A stretch of DNA of 40,388 nt from Gammaproteobacteria bacterium UBA2810. Lineage in GTDB: Bacteria > Pseudomonadota > Gammaproteobacteria > Enterobacterales > Succinivibrionaceae. The translations under genes and the position numbers were made by a program. The stretch covers positions 1-40,388 of the forward strand of contig DEHC01000026.1 in NCBI GenBank assembly GCA_002351705.1, given 5' to 3'. The number at the start of each line of letters is the position of its first letter. The stretch's first letter is position 1. Shown here one piece after another: positions 1-8,037 of this stretch. The notes under the pieces were generated by a model. That model had not been told where the DNA came from. It was given only the letters and a program-made list of their open reading frames with translations, and did no database searches.

Positions 1-8
1 GGTCCTAA

Positions 9-716
9 TTGTTCAGCGTTTCCCTAGAACTCTTTCCTGATCTTTGTCCCACAGCAGAGAAATCAGCAGACAAACAATGGAACCTGCACGGAATTTTTGC
101 CCCGTATAACCGGTTCAGCATGTCGCTGTGTGAAAAGGTGGACTTTACTTCAACACATCAGATGCCTGTAGTATGTGGCTGTTCTGCAGAAGCACCTCGG
201 GATATATTCTGCTTTTACCGGATGCGCAATTCTGACATTGAGGGTGTTATACCGCATTTTTATACTTCTGATGATCGGCTTCTCCCTTTCCTGAGTGATC
301 CATACAGGCATTTAAGGATGATCTGCAATCATAAGATTGTGTTGGGAATAGACATTTCCATAAAGCCTGAGATGTTAATACCCATGAAAATTGCTATATC
401 TTTCTACAATAAACTGATCATGGCATGGTGGCGCTACAATGGGATAACTGTCATTCCCAATGTAATTGTTGATCCACAGGTCATCGAATGGTGTATTGAC
501 GGATACCCAAAACATTCGGTGATATGCATGAACAGTTCTGGCATAGGAAGTGACCCACGTGCCAAGCAGAACTGGCAAATCATATATCCACATGTAATAG
601 AGGAGCTCAGCCCCACGCTTATTCTGCGTTATGGGGCCAAACAGCCCAATGAGGCTGAGGAAATCAGTGTCTATTACGAAAACGACAACAGGAAGTTTAT
701 AGATTATGGGCGGTAA
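9..716 (+). CDS. DUF4417-family protein (first, intact copy)
   Basis: About 235 residues from a TTG at 9. An in-frame TAA at 6-8 bounds the frame, so the protein cannot start further upstream; the first ATG is at 120 and has no good Shine-Dalgarno. The C-terminal two thirds reads like DUF4417: a D-I-S stretch, an SFYNK segment, WWRYNGITVIPNV, a C-x-x-G-x-P-K-x-S-V segment, then L-S-P-T-L-I-L-R-Y-G. The molecular role of DUF4417 is not known to me. Its stop overlaps the start of the next gene by 11 bases (ATGGGCGGTAA), so the two are probably translationally coupled. Base composition is AT-rich compared with the rest of the window. A decayed second copy of its 3' half lies at about 1655-1931. 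Confidence 0.7.
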   Translation: MFSVSLELFPDLCPTAEKSADKQWNLHGIFAPYNRFSMSLCEKVDFTSTHQMPVVCGCSAEAPRDIFCFYRMRNSDIEGVIPHFYTSDDRLLPFLSDPYRHLRMICNHKIVLGIDISIKPEMLIPMKIAISFYNKLIMAWWRYNGITVIPNVIVDPQVIEWCIDGYPKHSVICMNSSGIGSDPRAKQNWQIIYPHVIEELSPTLILRYGAKQPNEAEEISVYYENDNRKFIDYGR

Positions 717-1176
717 CGGTTCTTACGATAAGGTATTGGGTGGTGTTGTAGAAGGAAAACGAACTCATTATGACACCGGATACAGGATAGACGGTCATAA
801 AGTGGTAATTTTTAAGGAAAATACGAGTCATGATAAATTCATCATGAACTCAAATTCAGAACATCCCATCTATCTTATTGCATCGGCTGATGAAAAAACT
901 AATGAGATTATTGTTTCAGGAATAGCCATCTACAACAAACACCAGTTAACTGAGTCAATTGATCTGAAGTTTGACAATGATGGCAACATCATTCCATTCG
1001 ATGACAGTGAAAATGGCTCACATTCTCACAAGTGGACTGAAATTTCGCCTGGAGTATTGGGAAGAACGTCTCACGATAAGAGTAACCATTTGCCAATAGA
1101 TAAGAAGTATGAGCATTTGATGGATAGGATCGCTGATTTTAATAAGCAGAGGAAAATATGGAAGCAAGTACAGTAA
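706..1176 (+). CDS. GGNGSY-type small protein, candidate effector/toxin (copy 1)
   Basis: 156 residues. The ATG at 706 lies inside the last codons of the DUF4417 gene and has AGGAAG about 10 bases upstream. I cannot assign a named family. Visible features are an N-terminal GGNGSY, an HYDTGYRIDGHKV segment, an IMNSNSE-x-PIYLI core, and two His-rich motifs near the C-terminus (GSHSHKW and SHDKSNHLPI). The motifs are retained in the second copy at 1917-2414, with GSHAHNW and RHDESNHLPI there, so several histidines are conserved and could form a metal or catalytic site. It is always followed by a 135-residue partner, in an arrangement that resembles toxin-immunity pairs. Calling it a toxin is inference from layout; it could equally be a structural or phage-derived protein. 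Confidence 0.65.
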   Translation: MGGNGSYDKVLGGVVEGKRTHYDTGYRIDGHKVVIFKENTSHDKFIMNSNSEHPIYLIASADEKTNEIIVSGIAIYNKHQLTESIDLKFDNDGNIIPFDDSENGSHSHKWTEISPGVLGRTSHDKSNHLPIDKKYEHLMDRIADFNKQRKIWKQVQ

Positions 1177-1178
1177 CA

Positions 1179-1586
1179 ATGAACAGAAAAGTAGCCATCT
1201 ATAATTTCTTTACCGATGGAAAGCATCTTTACGAGGACCAGCTTGGATGGTCAAAGCTGGAGAAAGAAGAGGCACGGTCTCTCGTATCAAAGGAAATCTT
1301 TGATTTTGAAGTGGTGCGTGTAGGACTGAACCTCGCGTTTTATTACCTGGATGACGGCAGGTTTTATGGCATTCACCGTGAATGCATTCCTATTGATGTG
1401 AAAATACTGCCGCTCGACCATCCGGAAAACCCCCATATCAACTCTCAATGCAAGGGCGATACTCACGTTGATGGAGATGTGATTTTCTCCTGCAGAGATC
1501 CAAAAGAACTCTGGGATGGGGTCAGGATCGGCGGCAAGTCACTGGAAGAGGTTATCAGCCGTTCGTACATAATCACATTGACCTGA
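1179..1586 (+). CDS. 135 aa YEDQLGW-family protein, candidate immunity protein (copy 1)
   Basis: I place the start at the ATG at 1179, which gives 135 residues, the same length as copies 2 and 4. An ATG at 1158 overlapping the previous gene is the alternative and has a better AGAGG ribosome site. No named family recognised. Conserved blocks in all four copies are HLYEDQLGW near the N-terminus, EIFDFEVV, VGLNLAFYY, RFYGIH, a GDTH-x-DG segment, IFSC, ELWDGVRI and a C-terminal SRSYIITL. The stretch between RFYGIH and GDTH is the most variable. Small, soluble, acidic, no signal peptide. It follows the candidate effector by 2 bases. Assignment as immunity protein rests on pairing and repeated duplication only. 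Confidence 0.65.
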   Translation: MNRKVAIYNFFTDGKHLYEDQLGWSKLEKEEARSLVSKEIFDFEVVRVGLNLAFYYLDDGRFYGIHRECIPIDVKILPLDHPENPHINSQCKGDTHVDGDVIFSCRDPKELWDGVRIGGKSLEEVISRSYIITLT

Positions 1587-1654
1587 ATTAACAGCTAATG
1601 AATTGTATTGTTTGACTAAATCAGCATGCTGTCTTGGGAACTGACATTGCATAA

Positions 1655-1931
1655 AACTGGGCGGTGATGACTGTTCCATTGAAGATTGCCATATCTTTCT
1701 ACAAGCTGATCATGGCTGGGGCACTAACAATTGGATGACTGTCATTTCCAGTGTAGTTGTTGATGTATATGTCATAAATTAATGTGTTTGCGGTTATCCT
1801 AAACAATCAGTGATATGCATGAACAGTTCTGACATAGGGAATGACTGATGTCCAGCCCAATGAAGCTGATGAAATCACGTTCTATTGCGAAAAACAACAA
1901 GAGGAGTTTAAAGGTTATGGGAGGTAACGGT
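1655..1931 (+). pseudogene. Decayed second copy of the DUF4417 gene (3' part)
   Basis: This stretch aligns by eye with about 375-716 of the first DUF4417 gene. It shares the ATATCTTTCTACAA block, CTGATCATGGC, TGACTGTCATT, and the block encoding the SVICMNSS segment. It carries internal deletions and in-frame stops (for example around 1782-1784 and 1843-1849), so no DUF4417 product can be made. The last bases are intact and again end in TATGGGAGGTAA, overlapping the start of the following gene. Upstream of about 1655 nothing of the 5' half is visible. Confidence 0.75.
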
Positions 1932-2414
1932 TCTTACGGTAAGGCATTGGGCGGTGTCGCAAAAAAAGACCGAACTCATTATGACACCGGGTACAGGATA
2001 GACGGTCATAAAGTGTTAGTTTTGATGGAAAATATTAATCATAATAAATTCATTATGAACTCAAATTCGGAAAATCCAATATATCTTATTGCATCGATTG
2101 CTAAAAATACCCATAGACTTGTCATTTCAGGTATTGGCATATATGAAAAGCACAAATTGACAAAATCAATTGATCTGAAGTTTGACAGTGATGGCAACCT
2201 CATTCCATTCGACAGCAGTGAGAAAGGCTCACATGCTCACAATTGGACTGAAAATTCTCCAGGAGTATTAGGAAGAAAGCGTCATGACGAAAGTAACCAT
2301 CTTCCAATCGATGATAAATACCAGCATTTGATTGACAAAATCGTTGATTTCAATAAGAAGGGTCATACTTGGGAAAAGGGGCAGAATAATGAACAGAACA
2401 GTTGTCATCAATAA
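1917..2414 (+). CDS. GGNGSY-type small protein, candidate effector/toxin (copy 2)
   Basis: 165 residues from the ATG at 1917, which has GAGGAG 11 bases upstream. An in-frame ATG at 1848 lies in the decayed DUF4417 remnant and would add only unrelated residues. Paralogue of 706-1176 over its whole length, with the same HYDTGYRIDGHKV, IMNSNSE, LKFDSDGN and HDESNHLPI motifs. The tail is a little longer and runs 26 bases into the next gene. Because its original upstream partner is dead while this gene is open and keeps a strong ribosome site, it appears to be maintained independently of DUF4417. Confidence 0.65.
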   Translation: MGGNGSYGKALGGVAKKDRTHYDTGYRIDGHKVLVLMENINHNKFIMNSNSENPIYLIASIAKNTHRLVISGIGIYEKHKLTKSIDLKFDSDGNLIPFDSSEKGSHAHNWTENSPGVLGRKRHDESNHLPIDDKYQHLIDKIVDFNKKGHTWEKGQNNEQNSCHQ

Positions 2415-2796
2415 CTTCTTCGGTGACGGCGAGCACCTTTACGAGGACCAGCTCGGATGGACCAAGAGGGAAAAGACAGAGGCGCGCTCTCTTGTCTCGA
2501 AGGAGATTTTTGACTTTGAGGTGGTGCTGGTAGGACTGAACCTCGCTTTTTATTATGTTGATGACGACAGGTTCTATGGTATTCATAATGAAAGCATACC
2601 GATTAAAGTCAAGATACTGCCGCGTGACACCCCTGACAGTCCTTACATCAACTCGCAATGCACCGGCGATACTCACGTAGACGGGGAGGTGATTTTTTCC
2701 TGCAGGGATCCAAATGAACTTTGGGACGGCGTCAGGATCGACGGAAAGTCACTTGAAGAAGTCCTCAGCCGCTCTTACATAATCACACTGAACTGA
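2389..2796 (+). CDS. 135 aa YEDQLGW-family protein, candidate immunity protein (copy 2)
   Basis: Start chosen at the ATG at 2389 because AAGGGG lies just upstream and because it gives exactly 135 residues. A longer frame to 2332 is open but would read through the upstream gene. It overlaps that gene by 26 bases, so coupling is likely. It shares all conserved blocks of the family, and the RSLVSKEIFDFEVV segment groups it with copy 1 rather than with copies 3 and 4 (which have KSDDIKEIFDFEVV). Function inferred only from pairing with the candidate effector. Confidence 0.65.
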   Translation: MNRTVVINNFFGDGEHLYEDQLGWTKREKTEARSLVSKEIFDFEVVLVGLNLAFYYVDDDRFYGIHNESIPIKVKILPRDTPDSPYINSQCTGDTHVDGEVIFSCRDPNELWDGVRIDGKSLEEVLSRSYIITLN

Positions 2797-3041
2797 CCAG
2801 TCAGACGCTCCTGAACTCATGAGACGCGCTGCGGAACCGGTCCCGCGTCAGGCTACTGGCAGGGACCTGCTCCTTTCAGTGTCGTGGAAGGTGGGACGCA
2901 GACCATGCTGATCCTGAAGATGTCATTTCCGGCGAAGATTTCCATGAGCTCACAGAAAGAGGCAGAGCCCCGGGACTGCAGCCTCATCATGGAAGAAGGA
3001 AATTCCTGACCAAGACAGGCTGCTTACAGAGAGGAATGAAT

Positions 3042-3464
3042 ATGGAAAAGGAAACAGCTGACAGAAAAGTTGTAATACCGAATTACTTTAATGACGGAAA
3101 GCATCTGTACGAGGATCAGCTCGGATGGTCAGAACTGGAGAAGGATGAGGCAAAGTCCGATGACATAAAGGAGATCTTTGACTTTGAGGTGGTGCTTGTC
3201 GGCCTCAATCTCGCGTTTTACTACGTGGATGACGGCAGGTTCTACGGCATTCACAGTGAATGCATACCTATTGAGGTGAAAATACTGCCGCTCGACGATC
3301 CTGACTGCCCGTACATAGACGGTCAGTGCAGAGGCGATACTCACGCAGACGGTGAGGTGATCTTTTCCTGCGGGGACCCCAAAGAGCTCTGGGACGGCGT
3401 CAGGATCGGCGGCAAGCCACTCGGGGAAGTCCTCAGCCGCTCATACATAATCACGCTGAACTGA
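3042..3464 (+). CDS. 140 aa YEDQLGW-family protein, orphan candidate immunity protein (copy 3)
   Basis: ATG at 3042 has AGGA six bases upstream; the ATG at 3036 is too close to that site. The core from ADRKVV onward matches the 135-residue family, with a short charged N-terminal extension. No effector gene precedes it. The 240 bases upstream (2797-3041) show nothing recognisable. Codon use is more GC-rich than in copies 1 and 2, and the block around 3165-3265 is almost base-for-base identical to 3600-3700 in copy 4, pointing to recent duplication or gene conversion. As an orphan it could protect against a non-self effector. Confidence 0.65.
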   Translation: MEKETADRKVVIPNYFNDGKHLYEDQLGWSELEKDEAKSDDIKEIFDFEVVLVGLNLAFYYVDDGRFYGIHSECIPIEVKILPLDDPDCPYIDGQCRGDTHADGEVIFSCGDPKELWDGVRIGGKPLGEVLSRSYIITLN

Positions 3465-3494
3465 GCCGGCATTTCATTGAAAAAGGCGGCAGCT

Positions 3495-3902
3495 ATGGAC
3501 AGAAAAGTTGTCATCCAGAATTTCTTCAACGACGGCGAGCACCTTTACGAGGATCAGCTCGGGTGGTCAAAGTGGGAGAAGAAAGAGGCCAAGTCTGATG
3601 ACATAAAGGAGATCTTTGACTTTGAGGTGGTGCTTGTCGGCCTCAACCTCGCCTTTTATTACGTGGATGACGGCAGGTTCTACGGCATTCACACAGAAAG
3701 CCTGCCAATTAAAGTGAAAATACTGCCGCCCGACAGGCCTGAAAGAAAGTACATCAACTCAAGGTGCAGGGGCGACACGCACGTAGACGGTGAGGTGATT
3801 TTCTCCTGCCGGGATCGAAAGGAACTCTGGGACGGCGTCAGGATAGGCGGGAAGCCACTTGGGGAAGTCCTCAGCCGCTCATACATAATCACGCTGGACT
3901 GA
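3495..3902 (+). CDS. 135 aa YEDQLGW-family protein, orphan candidate immunity protein (copy 4)
   Basis: ATG at 3495 gives 135 residues; a TTG at 3477 would add six. The gene follows copy 3 by about 30 bases and ends 10 bases from the stop of the convergent hydrolase gene. All family blocks are present. Its variable central segment (PPDRPERKYINSRC) differs most from the other copies, as expected if that patch sets partner specificity. No effector gene sits beside it. Confidence 0.65.
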   Translation: MDRKVVIQNFFNDGEHLYEDQLGWSKWEKKEAKSDDIKEIFDFEVVLVGLNLAFYYVDDGRFYGIHTESLPIKVKILPPDRPERKYINSRCRGDTHVDGEVIFSCRDRKELWDGVRIGGKPLGEVLSRSYIITLD

Positions 3903-3912
3903 GCCTCAGGCA

Positions 3913-4872
3913 TCACCTGCCGATGGGCTGCATGTCAAGGAGGAACGAGAATATCCTCCCGACGGCCGGCAGGCGGTATGTGTCAGATTCGTTCAGGATG
4001 TCATGGTAGGCGCCGGGGATCTCCATGACTGAGGCGGCCGGGCAGGACGCGGCGAAGCGCCTCGTGAGATCCGACCTCACCACCTGGTCATCGCCCGGGA
4101 CGATGAAGAGCGAGGGGCACTCCGGGACCAAAGGGTTAGCGGAGAGAACGGAGGCGAGCCACGGCCAGGTGACGCCCCCGACGGCCGCCGCGCGGTTCCT
4201 CTGGTAGAAGGCCTGGTAGAGCTCGTAGCGCTTCTCCGAGTGGGTCCTGATGTTGTCCCAGAACACGACCTTTTTATAGCCTCCGTTCCCCGGGCAGTAG
4301 ATCGGGCGGAGGCGGAGGAGCCTGATGAAAAATGCGATGGTCTGCGCGACAAACGGGGCAGCGGCCTCGAGAGGCAGGACAGGCTTCATCATCGGGGCGA
4401 CGAACACCGCGTGCGACGCGTCCTTCAGGATCCCGGACGAGAGGGTGATGAGACCGCCGCAGGAATTCGAGATTACGGAGTAGCTCCCGAGGTGGAGTGA
4501 CGCGACGAACTGACTCAGGCATTCAGTGTAGTCCGACATTGACCTTATGTAGATCCGGTCATGGTCGGGGCAGAAACGGCCGGATCTGCCCTGCGAGGGG
4601 AGATCGAAGGTATAGACGGAGAAGCCGCGGCTGTTGAGCTCAAGGATGAGGGGAAGGTACTTCCACCAGGTCTCGGCAATGCCCTGCACGATCACGACGG
4701 AGTCATTGCCCTCCGCAAGCGACGAGAGCGCGGAGATCCTGATGCCGCGGAAGTCGAACTCCCACTGCGTCATGCGGGTGAGCGCCTGGGCGCTGCCCTG
4801 CTCGGTCATAAGCTCGGCGTAAATCTTCTCGTCAACAACGAGATCCGCTGGCAGACGGCCGTCAAATCTCAT
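3913..4872 (-). CDS. Alpha/beta hydrolase, lysophospholipase (PldB)-like
   Basis: 319 residues with an ideal GAGGAGG ribosome site before the ATG at 4872. The fold is visible as VVIVQGIAETWWKYLPL (oxyanion region), FDLPSQGRSG, a nucleophile elbow SNSCGG around residue 150, the acid segment VPGDDQVV, and a terminal YHDILNE histidine. This is the layout of the serine aminopeptidase/lysophospholipase L2 group. The elbow lacks the usual first glycine of G-x-S-x-G (serine instead). It is probably cytoplasmic, since no signal peptide is seen. It lies 32 bases downstream of spoT on the same strand and is likely cotranscribed. Substrate unknown; an esterase or lysophospholipase is the best guess. Confidence 0.8.
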   Translation of the reverse strand: MRFDGRLPADLVVDEKIYAELMTEQGSAQALTRMTQWEFDFRGIRISALSSLAEGNDSVVIVQGIAETWWKYLPLILELNSRGFSVYTFDLPSQGRSGRFCPDHDRIYIRSMSDYTECLSQFVASLHLGSYSVISNSCGGLITLSSGILKDASHAVFVAPMMKPVLPLEAAAPFVAQTIAFFIRLLRLRPIYCPGNGGYKKVVFWDNIRTHSEKRYELYQAFYQRNRAAAVGGVTWPWLASVLSANPLVPECPSLFIVPGDDQVVRSDLTRRFAASCPAASVMEIPGAYHDILNESDTYRLPAVGRIFSFLLDMQPIGR

Positions 4873-4904
4873 ACATCCTCCTCACGCCTGCCCGAGGCAT
4901 CGCC

Positions 4905-7031
4905 TTACTGCTGGCGCTGCCGCGAGACCTTGGCGATCCCGGGCATGATCCGCACCTTCTTTATTACCTCGGCGAGGTGCACCCTGCCCTGAACGCCGAG
5001 GGTCACCGACGCGGACGTGGTCCCGTCGATGTTCTCCTCGGTCTTGATTCCGTCAATCTCCGCTCCGGTCCCGGTGATTACCCCGGCGAGATCCGCAAGG
5101 ATGTTCGGCCGGTTCTCGAGGACGATGTTCACCAGCACCGGGAAGAGCATGCCGCGGCAGCCCTCCATGTCCCACTCGATGAGCATGCAGCTGTCAGCGC
5201 CGGAGCCCTTGAGGTTGCGGCAGCCCTCGGTATGGACGACAACGCCCTTGCCCGGGGTGACATGCGCGACAATCGGATCCCCGGGGATGGGATGGCAGCA
5301 GCTCGCGAAGCTCACGACCGTGCCGAACGCGCCCTTCACCGGAGCGTGCTTCCCGTAGCGCCCTGCCGCGGGCGAGTCCACGGGCATGCGGCTTCCCATC
5401 AGCTTCTGCGCGATGATGACGTTGATTTCGTTGCCGAGCGCGATGTCATGGAGGAGGTCGTTGAAGTCCAGGTGATGGGTCTCCATGACGACGCGGTCGA
5501 TGTCCGCCTGCGGGATGTCCTCTATTCTGACGCTCCCCAGCGCGTGCATGAGGAGGCGGCGCCCGAGCACGATCGCGGAGGCGTCATTGATGCCCTTCAG
5601 GTACTGCCTGATCTTGGAGCGGGCGCGGGAGGTGACGACAAAGGCGAGCCACGCGGCGCTCGGCACCGCGCTGCTCCTCGTGATGATCTCGACTGACTGT
5701 CCGGACATGAGGGGACGCGCGAGAGGATAGGGCATCTTGTCGACCCTGGCGCCCACGCAGTGGTTGCCGAGGTCGGTGTGCACGGCATAGGCGAAGTCAA
5801 CAGCGGTCGCACCGTTCGGGAGGGAGAAGATCTTCCCCTCCGGGGTGAACACGTAGATCTCGTCCGGGAAGAGGTCGGTCTTGACGTTCTCGATGAACTC
5901 GAAGGAGTTTCCGACGCTCTCCTGCAGCTCCAGGAGGTTCTTGACCCAGAGCTTCGCCTTGGACTGCACGATGGAGCTCTCCGGATCGTCCTTAAGGTCG
6001 TACGCCCACTCTGCGGCGACGCCCTTGTCGTCGAGGCGGTCCATGTAGTCGGTGCGGATCATGACGTCAATCTGCACGCCGTGGGGCCCTATGACCGAGG
6101 TGTGGAGCGACTGGTAGCCGTTCGACTTCGGGATGGCGATGTAGTCCATGAAGCGGGCGGGCTTGGGCTTGTAGAGGTTGTGGATTACCCCGAGTGAGCG
6201 GTAGCAGTTGTCGATGGTGTCGGTGACGACGCAGAAGGTGTAGGTGTCAATGATTTCGTGGAAAGGCTCGTGGGCGGTCTTCATCCGGTCGTAGATGATA
6301 TAGGGGGCGGGCTGCTGGTTCGTGAGGCGGACGAGCTTCACATTGAACTTGCCGAGCCTTGCGGTGATGTCCCCGGTAATGCGGTCCACGACGCCGGTGC
6401 GGTTCTTCCGCGCGTATGCGACCGCCTCCTTTATCACCCTGGAGCGCACCGGGTACATCACCTCGAAACAGAGCTCCTCGAGCTCGTCCTTGATGGAGTG
6501 GATGCCGAGGCGGTTCGCGATCGGCGCGTAAATCTCGAGGGTCTCGCGGGCAATGCGGCGGCGCTTGTCCGGGCGGAGGGAGCCGATGGTGCGCATGTTG
6601 TGGGTGCGGTCCGCGAGCTTGATGAGGATGACCCGGATGTCTGACACCATGGCCATGATCATCTTGCGGAAGTTCTCGGCCTGAGCCTCGCGGTAGTCGG
6701 AGAACTGGAGCTTGTCGAGCTTGGTGACGCCGGAGACGAGGTTCGCCACGGTGTCGCCGTAGAGCTGCCGGAGCTGGTCGCCCGTGACCGGGGTGTCCTC
6801 CACCACGTCGTGGAGGAGCGCGGCCATGATGGCCTCATAGTCAAGATGGAGGTCGGCAAGGATGCAGGCAACTGAGACAGGATGGGTAATATACGGCTCG
6901 CCGCTCGAGCGGGTCTGCCCCTCGTGGGCGTTCTTCGCGGTCTCATAAGCAGCGTGAATCCGCTCAATCTGATCTGAAGGAAGATATTTCTCGATTATCT
7001 CCTTCAAACGGTAAAACTGATGAATCGCCAT
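4905..7031 (-). CDS. spoT: SpoT-type (p)ppGpp hydrolase/synthetase
   Basis: 708 residues, close to the E. coli SpoT length. I chose the ATG at 7031: it has an AGGG site, and a TATACT box lies between it and the GTG at 7079. Domains in order: HD hydrolase (THP histidine, LLHDVVEDT, LADRTHNMRT all intact), RelA/SpoT synthetase (about 240-380), TGS (from DEIYVFTPEGKIFSLP), a helical region, the conserved CCHPIPGD segment, and a C-terminal ACT domain. The hydrolase residues look complete. The synthetase differs at key places: the usual V-E-V-Q-I-R-T is I-D-V-M-I-R-T and the SpoT R-x-K-D is RFMD. It may therefore be mainly a hydrolase. It sets the stringent response level. Confidence 0.93.
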   Translation of the reverse strand: MAIHQFYRLKEIIEKYLPSDQIERIHAAYETAKNAHEGQTRSSGEPYITHPVSVACILADLHLDYEAIMAALLHDVVEDTPVTGDQLRQLYGDTVANLVSGVTKLDKLQFSDYREAQAENFRKMIMAMVSDIRVILIKLADRTHNMRTIGSLRPDKRRRIARETLEIYAPIANRLGIHSIKDELEELCFEVMYPVRSRVIKEAVAYARKNRTGVVDRITGDITARLGKFNVKLVRLTNQQPAPYIIYDRMKTAHEPFHEIIDTYTFCVVTDTIDNCYRSLGVIHNLYKPKPARFMDYIAIPKSNGYQSLHTSVIGPHGVQIDVMIRTDYMDRLDDKGVAAEWAYDLKDDPESSIVQSKAKLWVKNLLELQESVGNSFEFIENVKTDLFPDEIYVFTPEGKIFSLPNGATAVDFAYAVHTDLGNHCVGARVDKMPYPLARPLMSGQSVEIITRSSAVPSAAWLAFVVTSRARSKIRQYLKGINDASAIVLGRRLLMHALGSVRIEDIPQADIDRVVMETHHLDFNDLLHDIALGNEINVIIAQKLMGSRMPVDSPAAGRYGKHAPVKGAFGTVVSFASCCHPIPGDPIVAHVTPGKGVVVHTEGCRNLKGSGADSCMLIEWDMEGCRGMLFPVLVNIVLENRPNILADLAGVITGTGAEIDGIKTEENIDGTTSASVTLGVQGRVHLAEVIKKVRIMPGIAKVSRQRQQ

Positions 7032-7075
7032 AATTTCTGCCCTGTGAGAAGCCGCCTTTTCAAGTATACAATCAT
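7032..7075 (-). promoter_or_regulatory. Candidate spoT promoter
   Basis: On the minus strand a TATACT -10 box covers 7068-7063, with a weak TTCATT about 17 bases upstream (near 7086-7091). A transcript starting near 7056 would have a leader of about 25 bases before the ATG at 7031. The same octamer TGTATACT precedes engB at 19168-19175. Confidence 0.4.
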
Positions 7076-7140
7076 TCACCGCTAAAATGAACTTAAGGAC
7101 AGGCGGCGGGGATCAGGCGGCGGTATTAAGGCTCCGGGCC

Positions 7141-8037
7141 TTATGCCGGGAAATGCTTTCCGAGGCACTCAAGGTAGGCCCCGTACTCATCGCTGCGGTA
7201 GCAGCAGAAATACACGGCAATGCCGCGCATCTCCGGGAGGTCTGACACCCCGAGGACTGTCCCGAGCGCGGTCTCCGCTGAAATCCCGAGCGGGCAGCCG
7301 TAGACACCTGCCGAGATGCAGGGAAAGGCGATGCTCCTGACACCGTTCTCAATGGCGCGCCTCAGGGAGTTCCGGTAGCAGGATCCGAGCAGCTCACGGT
7401 CATTTTCTCTCCCGTGCCAGACGGGGCCCGGGGTGTGGATGATGAAGTCAGCCTGCCTCATCCTGAACGAGGGGGTGATTTTCGCATCGCCCGTCGCGCA
7501 GCCATTGAGCTTCCGGCAGGCATCGAAAAGCTCCGGCCCCGCGGCGCGGTGTATGGCGCCGTCAACCCCTCCGCCGCCGAGGAGCGTGGTGTTCGCGGCG
7601 TTGACTATCGCTCCGGCCCTGACATCGAGCACTCCCGCATGGACGAGGGCCCCGGAAATCCCGGGGGACGCGCTGTCTGACACCGCCCTGAGATCAGAAG
7701 GCGTGAGAAGGGCGGAGCGCTGCCCCGAGGTGAGCCTCACCCCCTTTGAGCTCCCCTCTGATGCCTCTGAGAGCGCCTCGGAGAGCCGGCTGCTCACTGA
7801 CGCAGCGCGTGACGGGCCGCTGAGCGAGAGCGTGATGGCACCGCTCTCATCTCTTCCCGTGAAAACCTCCGGATCATCCAGAAGCGCGGAGCGGAGCGCG
7901 GTCACAAGCGGGCGGGTGCCCACAGTGACAAACCCGGGAAGCCCCTCACTGAATACCGCGCGCACCGCCTCACGGACTGCGGGGTTTTCCGTGCGCCCGG
8001 CGAGCGACATTCTCTCCATCTTCCCCTCCCCGGTCAC
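7141..8037 (-). CDS. Macro-domain protein
   Basis: 298 residues from a GTG at 8037 that forms a 4-base GTGA overlap with the upstream gene and has AGGAAGG just before it. ATGs at 8019 and 8010 are alternatives. The first ~130 residues are an unrecognised, Ser/Ala-rich region. From about 140 there is a macro domain (IVNAANT-x-LLGGGGVDGAIHRAAG, a HTPGPVW segment, and AFPCISAGVYGCP). Macro domains bind or hydrolyse ADP-ribose derivatives. The canonical GDIT and the Asp before AIVNAAN are replaced (AGVL and Gly), so adenine recognition may differ. The tight coupling to the DUF285-type repeat gene suggests a joint role. Confidence 0.85.
   Translation of the reverse strand: MTGEGKMERMSLAGRTENPAVREAVRAVFSEGLPGFVTVGTRPLVTALRSALLDDPEVFTGRDESGAITLSLSGPSRAASVSSRLSEALSEASEGSSKGVRLTSGQRSALLTPSDLRAVSDSASPGISGALVHAGVLDVRAGAIVNAANTTLLGGGGVDGAIHRAAGPELFDACRKLNGCATGDAKITPSFRMRQADFIIHTPGPVWHGRENDRELLGSCYRNSLRRAIENGVRSIAFPCISAGVYGCPLGISAETALGTVLGVSDLPEMRGIAVYFCCYRSDEYGAYLECLGKHFPA

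Noticed and set aside
706..1176. Reading the DUF4417/GGNGSY junction as a sequencing frameshift in one fused gene
   Set aside because: The same overlap is kept in the second copy and both starts have ribosome sites, so two genes are more likely, though an ancestral fusion remains possible.
4977..6644. Several plus-strand open frames opposite spoT
   Set aside because: Low-complexity Ala/Val/Asp/His products with no motifs; spoT on the other strand explains the openness.
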